Source: Bacteroidales bacterium UBA1192
Lineage (GTDB): Bacteria; Bacteroidota; Bacteroidia; Bacteroidales; Bacteroidaceae
NCBI GenBank assembly: GCA_002310175.1
Contig: DBYG01000044.1
Coordinates: 1-64,000, forward strand
Direction of reading: 5' to 3'
DNA length: 64,000 nucleotides
Shown: positions 1 to 7,144 of the stretch, piece by piece
How positions within the stretch are numbered: the first letter of the stretch is position 1
Layout: each line of letters starts with the position of its first letter
The notes under the pieces: generated by a model
Database searches by the model: none
Seen by the model: only the letters and a program-made list of their open reading frames with translations
Told to the model about the DNA's origin: nothing
Program-made: the position numbers and the translations under genes

Positions 1-303
1 GCTTTTACAGTCCGTATGGACTCAGATGTGAAGAAACAGTTTGACGAGCTCTGCAAGGATTTTGGCATGAGTTCAAACACTGCATTTAATGTTTTTGCCA
101 GAGCGGTTATCAAGAAGCAAAGGATTCCGTTTGAGGTGGAGTCTGAGCGGGAAGCAAAACTACGTCGTGCCCAGGAGGCATTCGAGCGGATAGAAAAATA
201 TAAAGCAGAGCACGATTTGCCTGAAATGACAATGGAAGAGATAGATGAAGAGATAAGAAAATATCGGGAAGAACGTCGTCAAAAGAAGAACAACAACGCA
301 TAA
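1..303 (+). CDS. RelB/DinJ-family antitoxin (5' end outside window)
   Basis: The reading frame is open from base 1 (A-F-T-V-R before the first Met at 16), so the true start lies upstream. The N-terminal half has the ribbon-helix-helix pattern of RelB/DinJ antitoxins: a TVRMD strand, then K-x-QFDELCKDFGMSSNTAFNVFA, the usual helix pair that dimerises and binds DNA. The C-terminal half is highly charged, as expected for the toxin-wrapping tail. No RelE-like toxin follows; a strong terminator comes 53 bases after the stop. So it is either an orphan or its toxin lies upstream of the window. Just after the stop, in another frame, is a peptide resembling its own tail (see findings). The family call is firm; toxin partner unknown. 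Confidence 0.8.
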   Translation, partial: AFTVRMDSDVKKQFDELCKDFGMSSNTAFNVFARAVIKKQRIPFEVESEREAKLRRAQEAFERIEKYKAEHDLPEMTMEEIDEEIRKYREERRQKKNNNA

Positions 304-355
304 ACCAGATTATCCTCGAATACAGGGCGGAACGCAAGAAACAGATTTGAAAAGC

Positions 356-383
356 AAAGGGGACGAAGTCAACCGTCCCCTTT
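356..383 (+). terminator. Intrinsic terminator after the antitoxin gene
   Basis: A perfect 10-bp stem, AAAGGGGACG with CGTCCCCTTT, closes an 8-base loop and is followed by GTCATTTT. It lies between the antitoxin and the convergent M56 peptidase gene and could serve either strand. Confidence 0.75.
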
Positions 384-398
384 GTCATTTTGGATGTT

Positions 399-2018
399 TT
401 ATTTTTCCATTGATTGTTTGAGGAGAGCACGGGCAATGGAATCGGCTTCATTCATGGGAACGGCCTTACCGTCAACGAGTACTCGTGAGACCCTTTTTCC
501 GTTAACCGTGATATTTCCATCAGCGTCGGTTTCTACGCCAGGGAGATTCTTTATCAATTCTTCCATATTCGTGCCTTCAGGAAGGCGTACGGCGGTAGCG
601 TTAAATCTGGAATCCTGTTTGTCCTCACTTTTTATAGAAACCTGATCTTTTTCATCAACGTTTACTATTATGTTCCGGCTGTAACCTTCCGGGGCCTTTC
701 CCTCAACTTCATCAACTATGTCATTGGCATAAATGGGGCTTTGGGCATCGGTTATATACTCTTTCCCATTGACAAGTATTCTCCTTACTGCCTTGCCGTT
801 GATGGTCATTTGGCCATTCTCATCGAATCCTACGCCGGGTAGGGATTTGATGATTCCGTCAACTGATTCCTCAGACATACCGGATATTTCCATGTCCATG
901 CTCGATTGGGAATCGACTACACTTATTTTGGGAATGGTTGTGCCGGCATTGGCGGGTTCCTCCTTCTTGTAGAGGATCTTTCCGTTGATGACGATTCTTT
1001 TGACAGGATGCCCCTGTGACGTTATATTGCCTTGATCATCAACATATGCATCCGGGATCATTTTTAAAATCCCGTCAAGGGTCATACCTTCCAGTGATTC
1101 TCCGTTCATCTTTATCTCATCGACTACGATACTGGTGGTGACGTTTTTGTCCTCATACACGTAATTGACCTTGGTTTTGGCATTGACGGCAAGACAAATG
1201 CAAACTAAGGGGAGAAGATAGAGTGCTCTGAGCAGACTCCTTCTGGTTGATGTTTCCTTTTCCATCATAAAAATTCTGTTTTTTAAAATACTGTGATTGA
1301 AATTATTAGCTATTGTGTATCCGTTCATTGCGGCCGCTTTGCTAATGAGCAGATACTGATAACTGCGTATGTCGGCGCCGGCGCGCAGTACGGTGTCATC
1401 GGCCTCGTATTCATGGACGGCGCGCATGTCTATGCGCAACATCCAGATGGCGGGATTGAACCACTGCAGGGCGGCTATAAGATCGGTTATAAGTACGTCT
1501 ATTGAATGGCGGAGTGCCACGTGGGCCTTCTCATGGTTGATGATTGCGGTTTCTTGGTTGTTCCAATCGGCCTCGGAGATTACAATGTGTCCCATCCAGC
1601 TGAATGAAGGGTCGTTGCCGGGCATGACATAGACTGTGGTGCCATCGGCCGTTATCTCCTTGCGTGCGTGCCTTATTATACCACGTACGCGCAGGGCCGA
1701 TGCCAGAACCCTTATCAGCACAAAGACTACGCCTGAAGCATAGACTGCCATGAGAGCGATGTGCCACCAGGGCGTGGATGGCTGGGCAGGAGTGCTTGAG
1801 ACGGCTTGCGTGAGTTGGGCCACCGGCATAGGCAGTACCTCTGTCTTGTGGATTGTAATAATGCAAACAGGGAGGAGAAGTGAAAGCAAAGCCGTACTCA
1901 AGAGCACAATCCTGTTGAGCCTGTGCCATGTATCCTTGATCAGGAACAGACGGTAGAATATGTAGAAGACGGCCATTATGACCGCCACTTTGAGCTGATA
2001 TATAAGAAAAGTAACCAT
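399..2018 (-). CDS. M56-family (BlaR1/MecR1-like) membrane metallopeptidase with three repeated C-terminal modules
   Basis: Predicted inner-membrane sensor peptidase of 539 residues that would cleave or inactivate its partner repressor BlaI, encoded 13 bases upstream. Membrane helices lie near residues 5-25, 37-56 and 86-108. The zinc site HEKAH is at 162-166, with HEYEAD (202-207) supplying the likely third ligand, and another hydrophobic helix at about 262-280. Beyond it, the remainder has three spaced copies (about 315-349, 385-420, 483-520) of a module reading roughly L-P-G-V-x-x-D-x-x-G-x-x-T-x-N-G-K-x-V-x-x-I-L-V-x-G-K. This module is familiar from Bacteroidetes outer-membrane receptor-like proteins rather than BlaR. 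No penicillin-binding domain is visible, so a beta-lactam signal cannot be assumed. Confidence 0.85.
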   Translation of the reverse strand: MVTFLIYQLKVAVIMAVFYIFYRLFLIKDTWHRLNRIVLLSTALLSLLLPVCIITIHKTEVLPMPVAQLTQAVSSTPAQPSTPWWHIALMAVYASGVVFVLIRVLASALRVRGIIRHARKEITADGTTVYVMPGNDPSFSWMGHIVISEADWNNQETAIINHEKAHVALRHSIDVLITDLIAALQWFNPAIWMLRIDMRAVHEYEADDTVLRAGADIRSYQYLLISKAAAMNGYTIANNFNHSILKNRIFMMEKETSTRRSLLRALYLLPLVCICLAVNAKTKVNYVYEDKNVTTSIVVDEIKMNGESLEGMTLDGILKMIPDAYVDDQGNITSQGHPVKRIVINGKILYKKEEPANAGTTIPKISVVDSQSSMDMEISGMSEESVDGIIKSLPGVGFDENGQMTINGKAVRRILVNGKEYITDAQSPIYANDIVDEVEGKAPEGYSRNIIVNVDEKDQVSIKSEDKQDSRFNATAVRLPEGTNMEELIKNLPGVETDADGNITVNGKRVSRVLVDGKAVPMNEADSIARALLKQSMEK

Positions 2019-2031
2019 TGCGTGAGAGTTA

Positions 2032-2403
2032 TTATTTTTTGTTTTCCAGATGCTGTATAAGTTCCTTTAGTTCATCCACCGTAACCTTGCCGTCACCCAC
2101 AAATGCCGATACCGCATTCAGGTATGAGCCAAAGTAGTTACCTATGAATCCGCCCATCGAGAAACGGCTGTATTCATCACGTGTTACGATAGGGAAGTAC
2201 TGATAGGTGGGGCCGTAAGCCTTGTGGTCCAGGAATCCGTCCTGCTCCAGCTCACGTACCTGTGTGGAAAGAGTATTGAAATGAGGCTGAGGCTCGGGGT
2301 AGAGCTCGCGGAGTTCTCGCACAAACAGTGCTCCCTTGTCCCAGAAGTGGTTCATTATGACCTCCTTCTTTTCACTAAGTTTGGTTATTTCTTTCTGTTT
2401 CAT
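2032..2403 (-). CDS. BlaI/MecI/CopY-family transcriptional repressor
   Basis: A 123-residue winged-helix repressor. The N-terminal part (ITKLSEKKEVIMNHFWDKG, then the recognition region PHFNTLSTQVRELEQDGFL) matches the BlaI fold. The C-terminal third, rich in charged residues (DGKVTVDELKELIQHLE), fits the dimerisation helices that the M56 partner would cleave. It is first gene of a two-gene operon with the M56 peptidase downstream. Its promoter carries an inverted repeat between the -33 and -7 elements, suggesting autorepression. The family is clear; the inducing signal is unknown. Confidence 0.88.
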   Translation of the reverse strand: MKQKEITKLSEKKEVIMNHFWDKGALFVRELRELYPEPQPHFNTLSTQVRELEQDGFLDHKAYGPTYQYFPIVTRDEYSRFSMGGFIGNYFGSYLNAVSAFVGDGKVTVDELKELIQHLENKK

Positions 2404-2428
2404 AATGCATCAGTAACTATTACCAATG

Positions 2429-2457
2429 CAAATGTAACTACTAAAATAGTTGCTCAA
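2429..2457 (-). promoter_or_regulatory. Promoter with embedded BlaI operator for the blaI-M56 operon
   Basis: On the minus strand the -7 element TACATTTG lies at 2436-2429 and a TTG -33 element at 2457-2455, spaced as usual for Bacteroidetes. The inverted repeat AACTA-6-TAGTT (2436-2451) occupies the spacer, so bound repressor would block polymerase. The start codon is 26 bases downstream. Operator assignment is inferred from symmetry and position. Confidence 0.55.
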
Positions 2458-2627
2458 CGATTAATTTAGTTAATATTTGCAAAACGAGCGGTTCTTTGCC
2501 AAAGTGTCCCACGGCAAAGTGGCTCACAGCGCTTGTGAACCACGCTACAAAATAGATTAAAACGAATAGGACAACTAGCTATTGCACACATCCCCTAAAA
2601 GTGTGGTTCTTCCGCAATTTAGTTGAA

Positions 2628-2808
2628 AGGCTGCCCTTAGCCATAGTCCAGGCTGCTCTTAGCTATAGTCTAGGCATACTCTAGGCTGCTTCTAGCCATA
2701 CTCTAGGCTCGCTCTAGGCTCGCTTTAGGCTCGCTCTAGGCTCGCTCTAAGCTTGCTCAATGAGTATGGGTAGGGTATGGGAAGGGTATGGGAAGAGTAT
2801 GGCTAAAG
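2628..2808. repeat. 11-bp periodic repeat block between engB and blaI
   Basis: About 180 bases have a strict 11-bp period. On the minus strand some 13 units follow TAGAGNNNGCC (for example TAGAGCGAGCC, TAGAGTATGGC, TAAGAGCAGCC). Plus-strand positions 2701-2755 hold five CTCTAGGCTCG-type units. At 2771-2803 there are three units of a second family, TAGGGTATGGG, ending at the engB stop codon. Because 11 is not a multiple of 3, the TAG in each unit puts stops in all three frames, so the block is not coding. A TAGCCATACTCT copy (about 2693-2704) is the reverse complement of AGAGTATGGCTA at the engB end, allowing a large fold. The rest of 2470-2627 shows nothing recognisable. Confidence 0.9.
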
Positions 2809-3399
2809 GGATTTGTTGATGCTGGAGATATAGTCAAGGACATCGTCACGGCCGGATTTATTAAGCGATGAGGTTATGAAGTGGGGAGGCAGTTCCTCCC
2901 ACTGCTCTTTCAGAGTGTCCAGGAACTTGTTTACGTTCTCCATAAGGCGGCTGCGGCCCAGCTTGTCGGCCTTGGTAAAGATGATTCCAAAGGGAACGGA
3001 GTTCTCGCCCAGCCACTCTATGAACTCCAGGTCTATCTTTTGCGGCTCCAGGCGGCTGTCTATAAGGACAAAGAGTGACGTGAGCTGGGGGCGCTCCAGA
3101 ATGTAGTCGTTGATGATGCGGGTCAGTTTCTCACGCTGTGACTGTCCGCGCTGGGCGTATCCGTAACCAGGGAGGTCAACCAGATACCACTGCTTGTTGA
3201 TGAGAAAATGGTTAATAAGCAACGTTTTACCCGGAGTGGCCGATGTCATTGCCAAGCCCTTACGGCCTGTCAGCATGTTGATGAGGCTGGACTTGCCCAC
3301 ATTTGAGCGCCCGATGAAAGCATATTCAGGCATGCTGTGTTGCGGACATTTGTTGACGTCTGTGTTGCTTATTATGAATTCGGCACTCTTTATCTCCAT
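2803..3399 (-). CDS. engB: Ribosome biogenesis GTPase EngB (YsxC/YihA)
   Basis: An essential-type GTPase of 198 residues acting in large-subunit assembly. All G motifs are present: P-loop GRSNVGKSS (G1), DLPGYGYA (G3), TKADKLGRS (G4) and TSSLNKSG (G5). The ATG at 3399 is chosen, giving the family N-terminus [15 protein letters not shown] longer reading would need a TTG at 3423, which falls inside the probable -7 promoter element. The gene is divergent from recR. Its stop codon touches the start of the 11-bp repeat block. Confidence 0.95.
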   Translation of the reverse strand: MEIKSAEFIISNTDVNKCPQHSMPEYAFIGRSNVGKSSLINMLTGRKGLAMTSATPGKTLLINHFLINKQWYLVDLPGYGYAQRGQSQREKLTRIINDYILERPQLTSLFVLIDSRLEPQKIDLEFIEWLGENSVPFGIIFTKADKLGRSRLMENVNKFLDTLKEQWEELPPHFITSSLNKSGRDDVLDYISSINKSL

Positions 3400-3420
3400 T
3401 TTCTTAAGTGTTTTGTATTG

Positions 3421-3428
3421 CAAAAATA
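3421..3428 (-). promoter_or_regulatory. -7 element of the engB promoter
   Basis: Minus strand TATTTTTG matches TAnnTTTG, 22 bases before the engB ATG at 3399. No clear -33 element was found. Confidence 0.45.
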
Positions 3429-3449
3429 GTCAATTTAGGCGTAAAACAC

Positions 3450-3457
3450 TAAATTTG
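3450..3457 (+). promoter_or_regulatory. -7 element of the recR promoter
   Basis: TAAATTTG matches the Bacteroidetes -7 consensus and ends 21 bases before the recR ATG. The -33 region is not convincing. Confidence 0.45.
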
Positions 3458-3478
3458 CACCATAACTGAACGTCAGGC

Positions 3479-4087
3479 ATGAATCGTGAATATCCTTCAG
3501 TAGCATTAGAGAGGGCGGTGGGTGAGTTTTCAAAACTGCCCGGCATAGGTCGTAAGACCGCCTTGAGGCTGGTGCTGCACATGCTTTCGCGCCCCGAAGA
3601 GGAGGTGAGTTCGTTCGGACATGTGTTTTCCACCTTAAAACAGGACATACGCTACTGCAAGGTGTGCCATAACATTTCGGATTCCGACGTGTGTGACATA
3701 TGTGCCAATCCCAAACGTGACGGTTCTTTGCTTTGCGTGGTTGAGAACGTGCAGGATGTGCTGGCAATAGAGAGCACCATGCAGTATAATGGGCTGTATC
3801 ATGTGCTTGGGGGAATAATATCGCCCATGGACGGCATAGGTCCGCAGGATCTGCAGATTGCCAGTCTGGTGGAACGATTGCAGGAGGGAGAAATTAAGGA
3901 GGTAATACTGGCGTTGAGTCCCACAATGGAGGGTGATACCACCAATTTCTTCATTTCTCGTAAGCTCCAGCCGCTGGATGTTAAGTTGAGTGTCATAGCT
4001 CGTGGCGTGGCAGTGGGCAATAATCTGGAGTATGCCGATGAGGTGTCATTAGGACGTTCCATTGTAGATAGGATACCGTTTGTTTAG
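3479..4087 (+). CDS. recR: Recombination mediator RecR
   Basis: A 202-residue protein of the RecFOR pathway, loading RecA at gaps. In order it shows the N-terminal helix-hairpin-helix ([20 protein letters not shown]), a four-cysteine zinc finger ([16 protein letters not shown]), and a Toprim domain beginning [15 protein letters not shown] with the typical [16 protein letters not shown] loop. The length is normal. It heads a plus-strand run with three further genes whose spacing (24, 6 and -4 bases) suggests co-transcription. Confidence 0.97.
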   Translation: MNREYPSVALERAVGEFSKLPGIGRKTALRLVLHMLSRPEEEVSSFGHVFSTLKQDIRYCKVCHNISDSDVCDICANPKRDGSLLCVVENVQDVLAIESTMQYNGLYHVLGGIISPMDGIGPQDLQIASLVERLQEGEIKEVILALSPTMEGDTTNFFISRKLQPLDVKLSVIARGVAVGNNLEYADEVSLGRSIVDRIPFV

Positions 4088-4111
4088 TGATAGTCAGAAT
4101 AATTATATTAT

Positions 4112-4549
4112 ATGGATACAAAAAAAATGTCAGTCAAACTGATGATAGGATGGATTGCCATTTATGTCATTGCCGGTGTCACCGCCTTGCTGTTTGAATT
4201 CGGACCGTTAAAAGGCTTTGCCGTTTCTGAGGCCAAGGTCATCTATATACTTGAAGTTGTAGGCGTTCTTGCATCATTGGCACTCATTCCGCTGGCACTG
4301 CGGGGATTCAAGAAAATGGTTGACCGGTTGGATGAAAAGAATTATCCCGAGGAAAAAAAAGAGCGAATATACATGACGTGTTCCTGGCTCCGTCTTGCTG
4401 CATTCTTTGTCGTGATAGAGTTTGGAGTGGTCCTTTATTACCTCATTAATGACACTATAGGTCTTTACATTGCGGTTATCGGAGCCATTAACTCATTATT
4501 CGCAATACCGACAAAAGCCGGTATTGGACAGGAAACAGGATTCTATTGA
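4112..4549 (+). CDS. Conserved four-helix membrane protein, unknown function
   Basis: A 145-residue protein with four predicted membrane helices (about residues 8-28, 43-63, 88-110 and 115-133) and a charged cytoplasmic loop between helices 2 and 3 (KKMVDRLDEKNYPEEKKER). I do not recognise a named family; such small proteins commonly follow recR in Bacteroidales. It sits 24 bases after recR and 6 bases before the glycosyltransferase, so it is likely co-transcribed. Function is not assigned. Confidence 0.8.
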   Translation: MDTKKMSVKLMIGWIAIYVIAGVTALLFEFGPLKGFAVSEAKVIYILEVVGVLASLALIPLALRGFKKMVDRLDEKNYPEEKKERIYMTCSWLRLAAFFVVIEFGVVLYYLINDTIGLYIAVIGAINSLFAIPTKAGIGQETGFY

Positions 4550-4555
4550 TTTGAT

Positions 4556-5716
4556 ATGTCGGCTGTAACCGTAATAATTGTCAGTTACAAGGTAAGATAC
4601 TACATTGAGCAGTGTCTGAACTCGGTGTTGCGTTCTGTTCCCGATGCCCAGCTGATCGTGGTTGACAATTCCTCCAATGACGGTTCCGTGGAGTATCTCA
4701 GAGAACGATACCCGAAAGTTACTGTCTTGGCCAATGAGGAGAATTTAGGTTTCGGATGTGCCAACAATATGGCCCTGTCTATAGCCCAAGGACAATATGT
4801 GCTCTTCCTGAATCCGGATACCGTGGTTGCCGAAAAAACCATACCCAGTTGCATAGAGTATATGAACTCTCATCCGGATACAGGTGCCATAGGTGTGAGG
4901 ATGATGTATGCCGACGGCTGTTTCGCACTTGAGTCACGCCGTTCTCTTCCCACACCTTTAGTCGCTTTTTGGCACATGACCGGACTGGGACGGTTTTTTC
5001 CAAAATCCAAGGTTTTCGCCAGGTATCATCTCACATACGAGAATCCAGCTGAGGAGTGTTCTATTGATGTTGTGTCAGGAGCATTTATGTTCGTCAGGAA
5101 GTCTGTGCTTGACGTGACAGGCGGGTTTGATGAGAGCTTTTTCATGTACGGCGAGGACATAGACCTTTCCTACCGGATAAAAAATGCAGGTTACTCAAAC
5201 GTCTATCTGCCTTATCCTATCATCCATTATAAAGGTGAAAGTACTGTAAAGACCTCTTATCGTTATGTCAAGGTTTTTTATGATGCCATGTTGATTTTTT
5301 TCAACAAGTACTTCCGACGTTCTGCCTGGTTTATAGCTCCTTTGGTGTGGTTTGTCGTGGGTATCAGGAAGATAGAAACATTCATTAGGGAGAACCTGAT
5401 TCATAGCCGCAAAGTGGGGAATGGCAGTAAAACGGGATGTCTTTTTCTTGGCAGAGAGGATTCATATATCAAAGCGGCCGCCCTGATAGAAAAGAGCGTG
5501 TTTCTTTCAGCCCCGGTCTTTGTGCAGTGCAGTCATGACGTTTCCAATGATATCCGGCTTGACGGCATTGAGACCGTGGTATTTGACACAGGAGCATTCA
5601 CGTATGACTATATATTGGAATGGATTTATTGTTTGTACAGCTCAGGCCGACGTATCACAGTTGGTTTTTATTCGCCAGATACAGGCAGGCTGATAACTGA
5701 TATTGAAGTATTATGA
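4556..5716 (+). CDS. GT2-family glycosyltransferase (rhamnosyltransferase-like) with extra C-terminal domain
   Basis: Predicted cytoplasmic inverting sugar transferase for cell-surface polysaccharide. The GT-A fold starts at once (VTVIIVSYKVRYYIEQCLNSVL); the nucleotide-binding IVVDNSSNDGS, metal-binding LNPDTVV and the catalytic GEDIDLSYRIKNAG region follow. This arrangement is that of WbbL-type rhamnosyltransferases. After a hydrophobic segment near residue 250-275 there is an additional stretch of about 100 residues with no motif I recognise. It overlaps the following acetyltransferase gene by 4 bases (ATGA), implying translational coupling. Donor and acceptor sugars are unknown. Confidence 0.88.
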   Translation: MSAVTVIIVSYKVRYYIEQCLNSVLRSVPDAQLIVVDNSSNDGSVEYLRERYPKVTVLANEENLGFGCANNMALSIAQGQYVLFLNPDTVVAEKTIPSCIEYMNSHPDTGAIGVRMMYADGCFALESRRSLPTPLVAFWHMTGLGRFFPKSKVFARYHLTYENPAEECSIDVVSGAFMFVRKSVLDVTGGFDESFFMYGEDIDLSYRIKNAGYSNVYLPYPIIHYKGESTVKTSYRYVKVFYDAMLIFFNKYFRRSAWFIAPLVWFVVGIRKIETFIRENLIHSRKVGNGSKTGCLFLGREDSYIKAAALIEKSVFLSAPVFVQCSHDVSNDIRLDGIETVVFDTGAFTYDYILEWIYCLYSSGRRITVGFYSPDTGRLITDIEVL

Positions 5717-6279
5717 GTGAAACTGATTCCAGGACTGAAGAGAAAAGAAATTCCGGACATGTGTCATTGTCCGACGGTAAAATACGTCTGCGTGCACCTG
5801 AACCTGAAGATCTGGATGCACTTTATTCTATAGAGAATGATACTGCCTTATGGGTGGTTTCCGGTAATGCTATACCTTTTTCCCGTTATCAGCTTAATAA
5901 GTATATAAAGGAATCGGCTCACGATTTCTATACGGACCGACAGATTCGGTTCATGATTGTGGGAGAGTCCGAGAGTTACGTGATGGGTTGCATAGACCTA
6001 ACCGATATTGACCCATATAATGGACGTGCTGAGGTGGGTGTGGCCTTGCTTCCTGCCTACAGGGGGCGGGGTATCGCATCGGCAGCTCTAAAGATAATCT
6101 GCAAATATTCATGTTTCGTGTTAAGACTGCACCAGCTATTCTGTCAGGTTCCTGAAGACAATGAGGAGTGTTTTAAATTATTTGAAAACAATGGTTTCAG
6201 TGAGTCCGGCCGTCTGAGAGACTGGCTTGTAAACCGTAATTCATATTCAGAGGTTATTCTGATGCAGAAATTTTTTTGA
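5713..6279 (+). CDS. GNAT-family N-acetyltransferase (RimJ/RimL type)
   Basis: A 188-residue protein. Beta strands KIRLRAPEPEDLDALYSIEND, then IGCIDLTDIDPYNGRAEVGVALLPAYRGRGIASAALK give the acetyl-CoA pyrophosphate-binding loop (R/Q-x-x-G-x-G/A, here YRGRGIA), followed by NEECFKLFENNGFSESGRLRD, typical of RimJ/RimL-like acetyltransferases that modify N-termini or amino sugars. Being coupled to a glycosyltransferase, it might act on a sugar, but the sequence does not decide. Last gene of the recR run. Confidence 0.85.
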   Translation: MSETDSRTEEKRNSGHVSLSDGKIRLRAPEPEDLDALYSIENDTALWVVSGNAIPFSRYQLNKYIKESAHDFYTDRQIRFMIVGESESYVMGCIDLTDIDPYNGRAEVGVALLPAYRGRGIASAALKIICKYSCFVLRLHQLFCQVPEDNEECFKLFENNGFSESGRLRDWLVNRNSYSEVILMQKFF

Positions 6280-6296
6280 AAAAAATATCCTTTTCG

Positions 6297-6327
6297 TTTG
6301 TAGGAATAAAAAATGTCTGTACCTTTG
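6297..6327 (+). promoter_or_regulatory. Promoter of tRNA-Asp
   Basis: A textbook Bacteroidetes promoter: TTTG at 6297-6300, a 19-base spacer, and TACCTTTG at 6320-6327, 17 bases before the tRNA 5' end. Confidence 0.85.
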
Positions 6328-6344
6328 TCACCGCAAAACCGCGA

Positions 6345-6418
6345 GGTGCGGTAGTTCAGCTGGTTAGAATGCCGGCCTGTCACGCCGGAGGTCGAGGGTT
6401 CGAGCCCCTTCCGCACCG
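6345..6418 (+). tRNA. tRNA-Asp (anticodon GTC)
   Basis: A complete cloverleaf of 74 bases. The acceptor stem pairs GGTGCGG (6345-6351) with CCGCACC (6411-6417), with G discriminator at 6418. The anticodon arm CCGGC / GCCGG holds the loop C-T-GTC-A-C with anticodon at 6379-6381. The T arm has GGTTCGAGCC. CCA is not encoded (G-C-A follows). Confidence 0.98.
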
Positions 6419-6426
6419 CAAAAGTA

Positions 6427-6451
6427 GAGTCGCCACAAGGCGGCTCTTTTT
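6427..6451 (+). terminator. Intrinsic terminator after tRNA-Asp
   Basis: Stem GAGTCGCC / GGCGGCTC with an ACAA loop is followed by TTTTT. It begins nine bases after the tRNA. Confidence 0.9.
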
Positions 6452-6591
6452 GTTTAATAATCGTTAATTTGGACCTAATTGTTGAATCAGTGGATGGAAA
6501 AGGTTATTTTTACAAAAAATTTACAAAGTTTATTAGGGGTAGTAGCTATTTTAATGTTTAATAGGTCTTCGGACCACAAAAATTATGTGAT

Positions 6592-7128
6592 ATGAAAAAT
6601 AAAAGGTTTTCATCAATTCTCGTTCTGCCGCTTGCAATAAGTGCGCTGTTTATGGTTTATAGTTGCGGTTCATCAGATGCCACAAAAAAACCAAAGGGAA
6701 TAATCCTCCCGGAGGGTGACAATGCTACATTGATCAAGGAGGGGGGGTACACTACAATACAGTTCCCCGAGACGCTTGATGCTGCTGATAGAGACCGGTA
6801 TGATGTTGATCTGCTCGGTTATCTAATCAAGGCCAATGCTCCCATAAACACCAGCGGTTCAGAATATGACGGATTCCCTATCTACTATTACATGCATGAT
6901 TCCAAAGAATGGTTGTACAAGGGTATATACAGCAATCCTCAGGAAATGTCTGTTGCCAAGATCAAAACCGTCAAGATTGGCAATAACAGGATGCGCCTCA
7001 GGGATTTTAACACAAAGATGCCTCTTCTGAATGATTCACGTGAGAAGAAAAACGATCAGAGCTATCAGAACGAGGTAATGTTCGGTGAGAACTATTATTT
7101 CTTCATTGAGGTCGTACTGAGAGACTGA
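6592..7128 (+). CDS. Small lipoprotein, unknown function
   Basis: A 178-residue protein with a lipoprotein signal peptide: basic start MKNKR, hydrophobic core, lipobox YSCG with the modified Cys at 25. The mature part (LPEGDNATLIKEGGYTTIQFPE and onward) has no family I recognise. The upstream 170 bases hold only a short GGTC-TTCG-GACC hairpin (6564-6575) in the probable leader. Convergent with the GH130 gene 16 bases away; a TCTCATCTC / GAGATGAGA stem (7143-7175) inside the end of GH130 may help terminate it. Confidence 0.75.
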   Translation: MKNKRFSSILVLPLAISALFMVYSCGSSDATKKPKGIILPEGDNATLIKEGGYTTIQFPETLDAADRDRYDVDLLGYLIKANAPINTSGSEYDGFPIYYYMHDSKEWLYKGIYSNPQEMSVAKIKTVKIGNNRMRLRDFNTKMPLLNDSREKKNDQSYQNEVMFGENYYFFIEVVLRD

Positions 7129-7144
7129 TTCGTTTCTCAATGTC

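Noticed and set aside
2628..2808. The 11-bp repeats considered as a CRISPR array or as coding repeats
   Set aside because: Units are too short and contiguous for CRISPR, and stop codons occur in all three frames.
6345..6418. tRNA-Asp as an integration site for a genomic island holding the mannan locus
   Set aside because: No integrase, no repeated tRNA 3' end was seen near 41 kb, and the tRNA has its own promoter and terminator intact.
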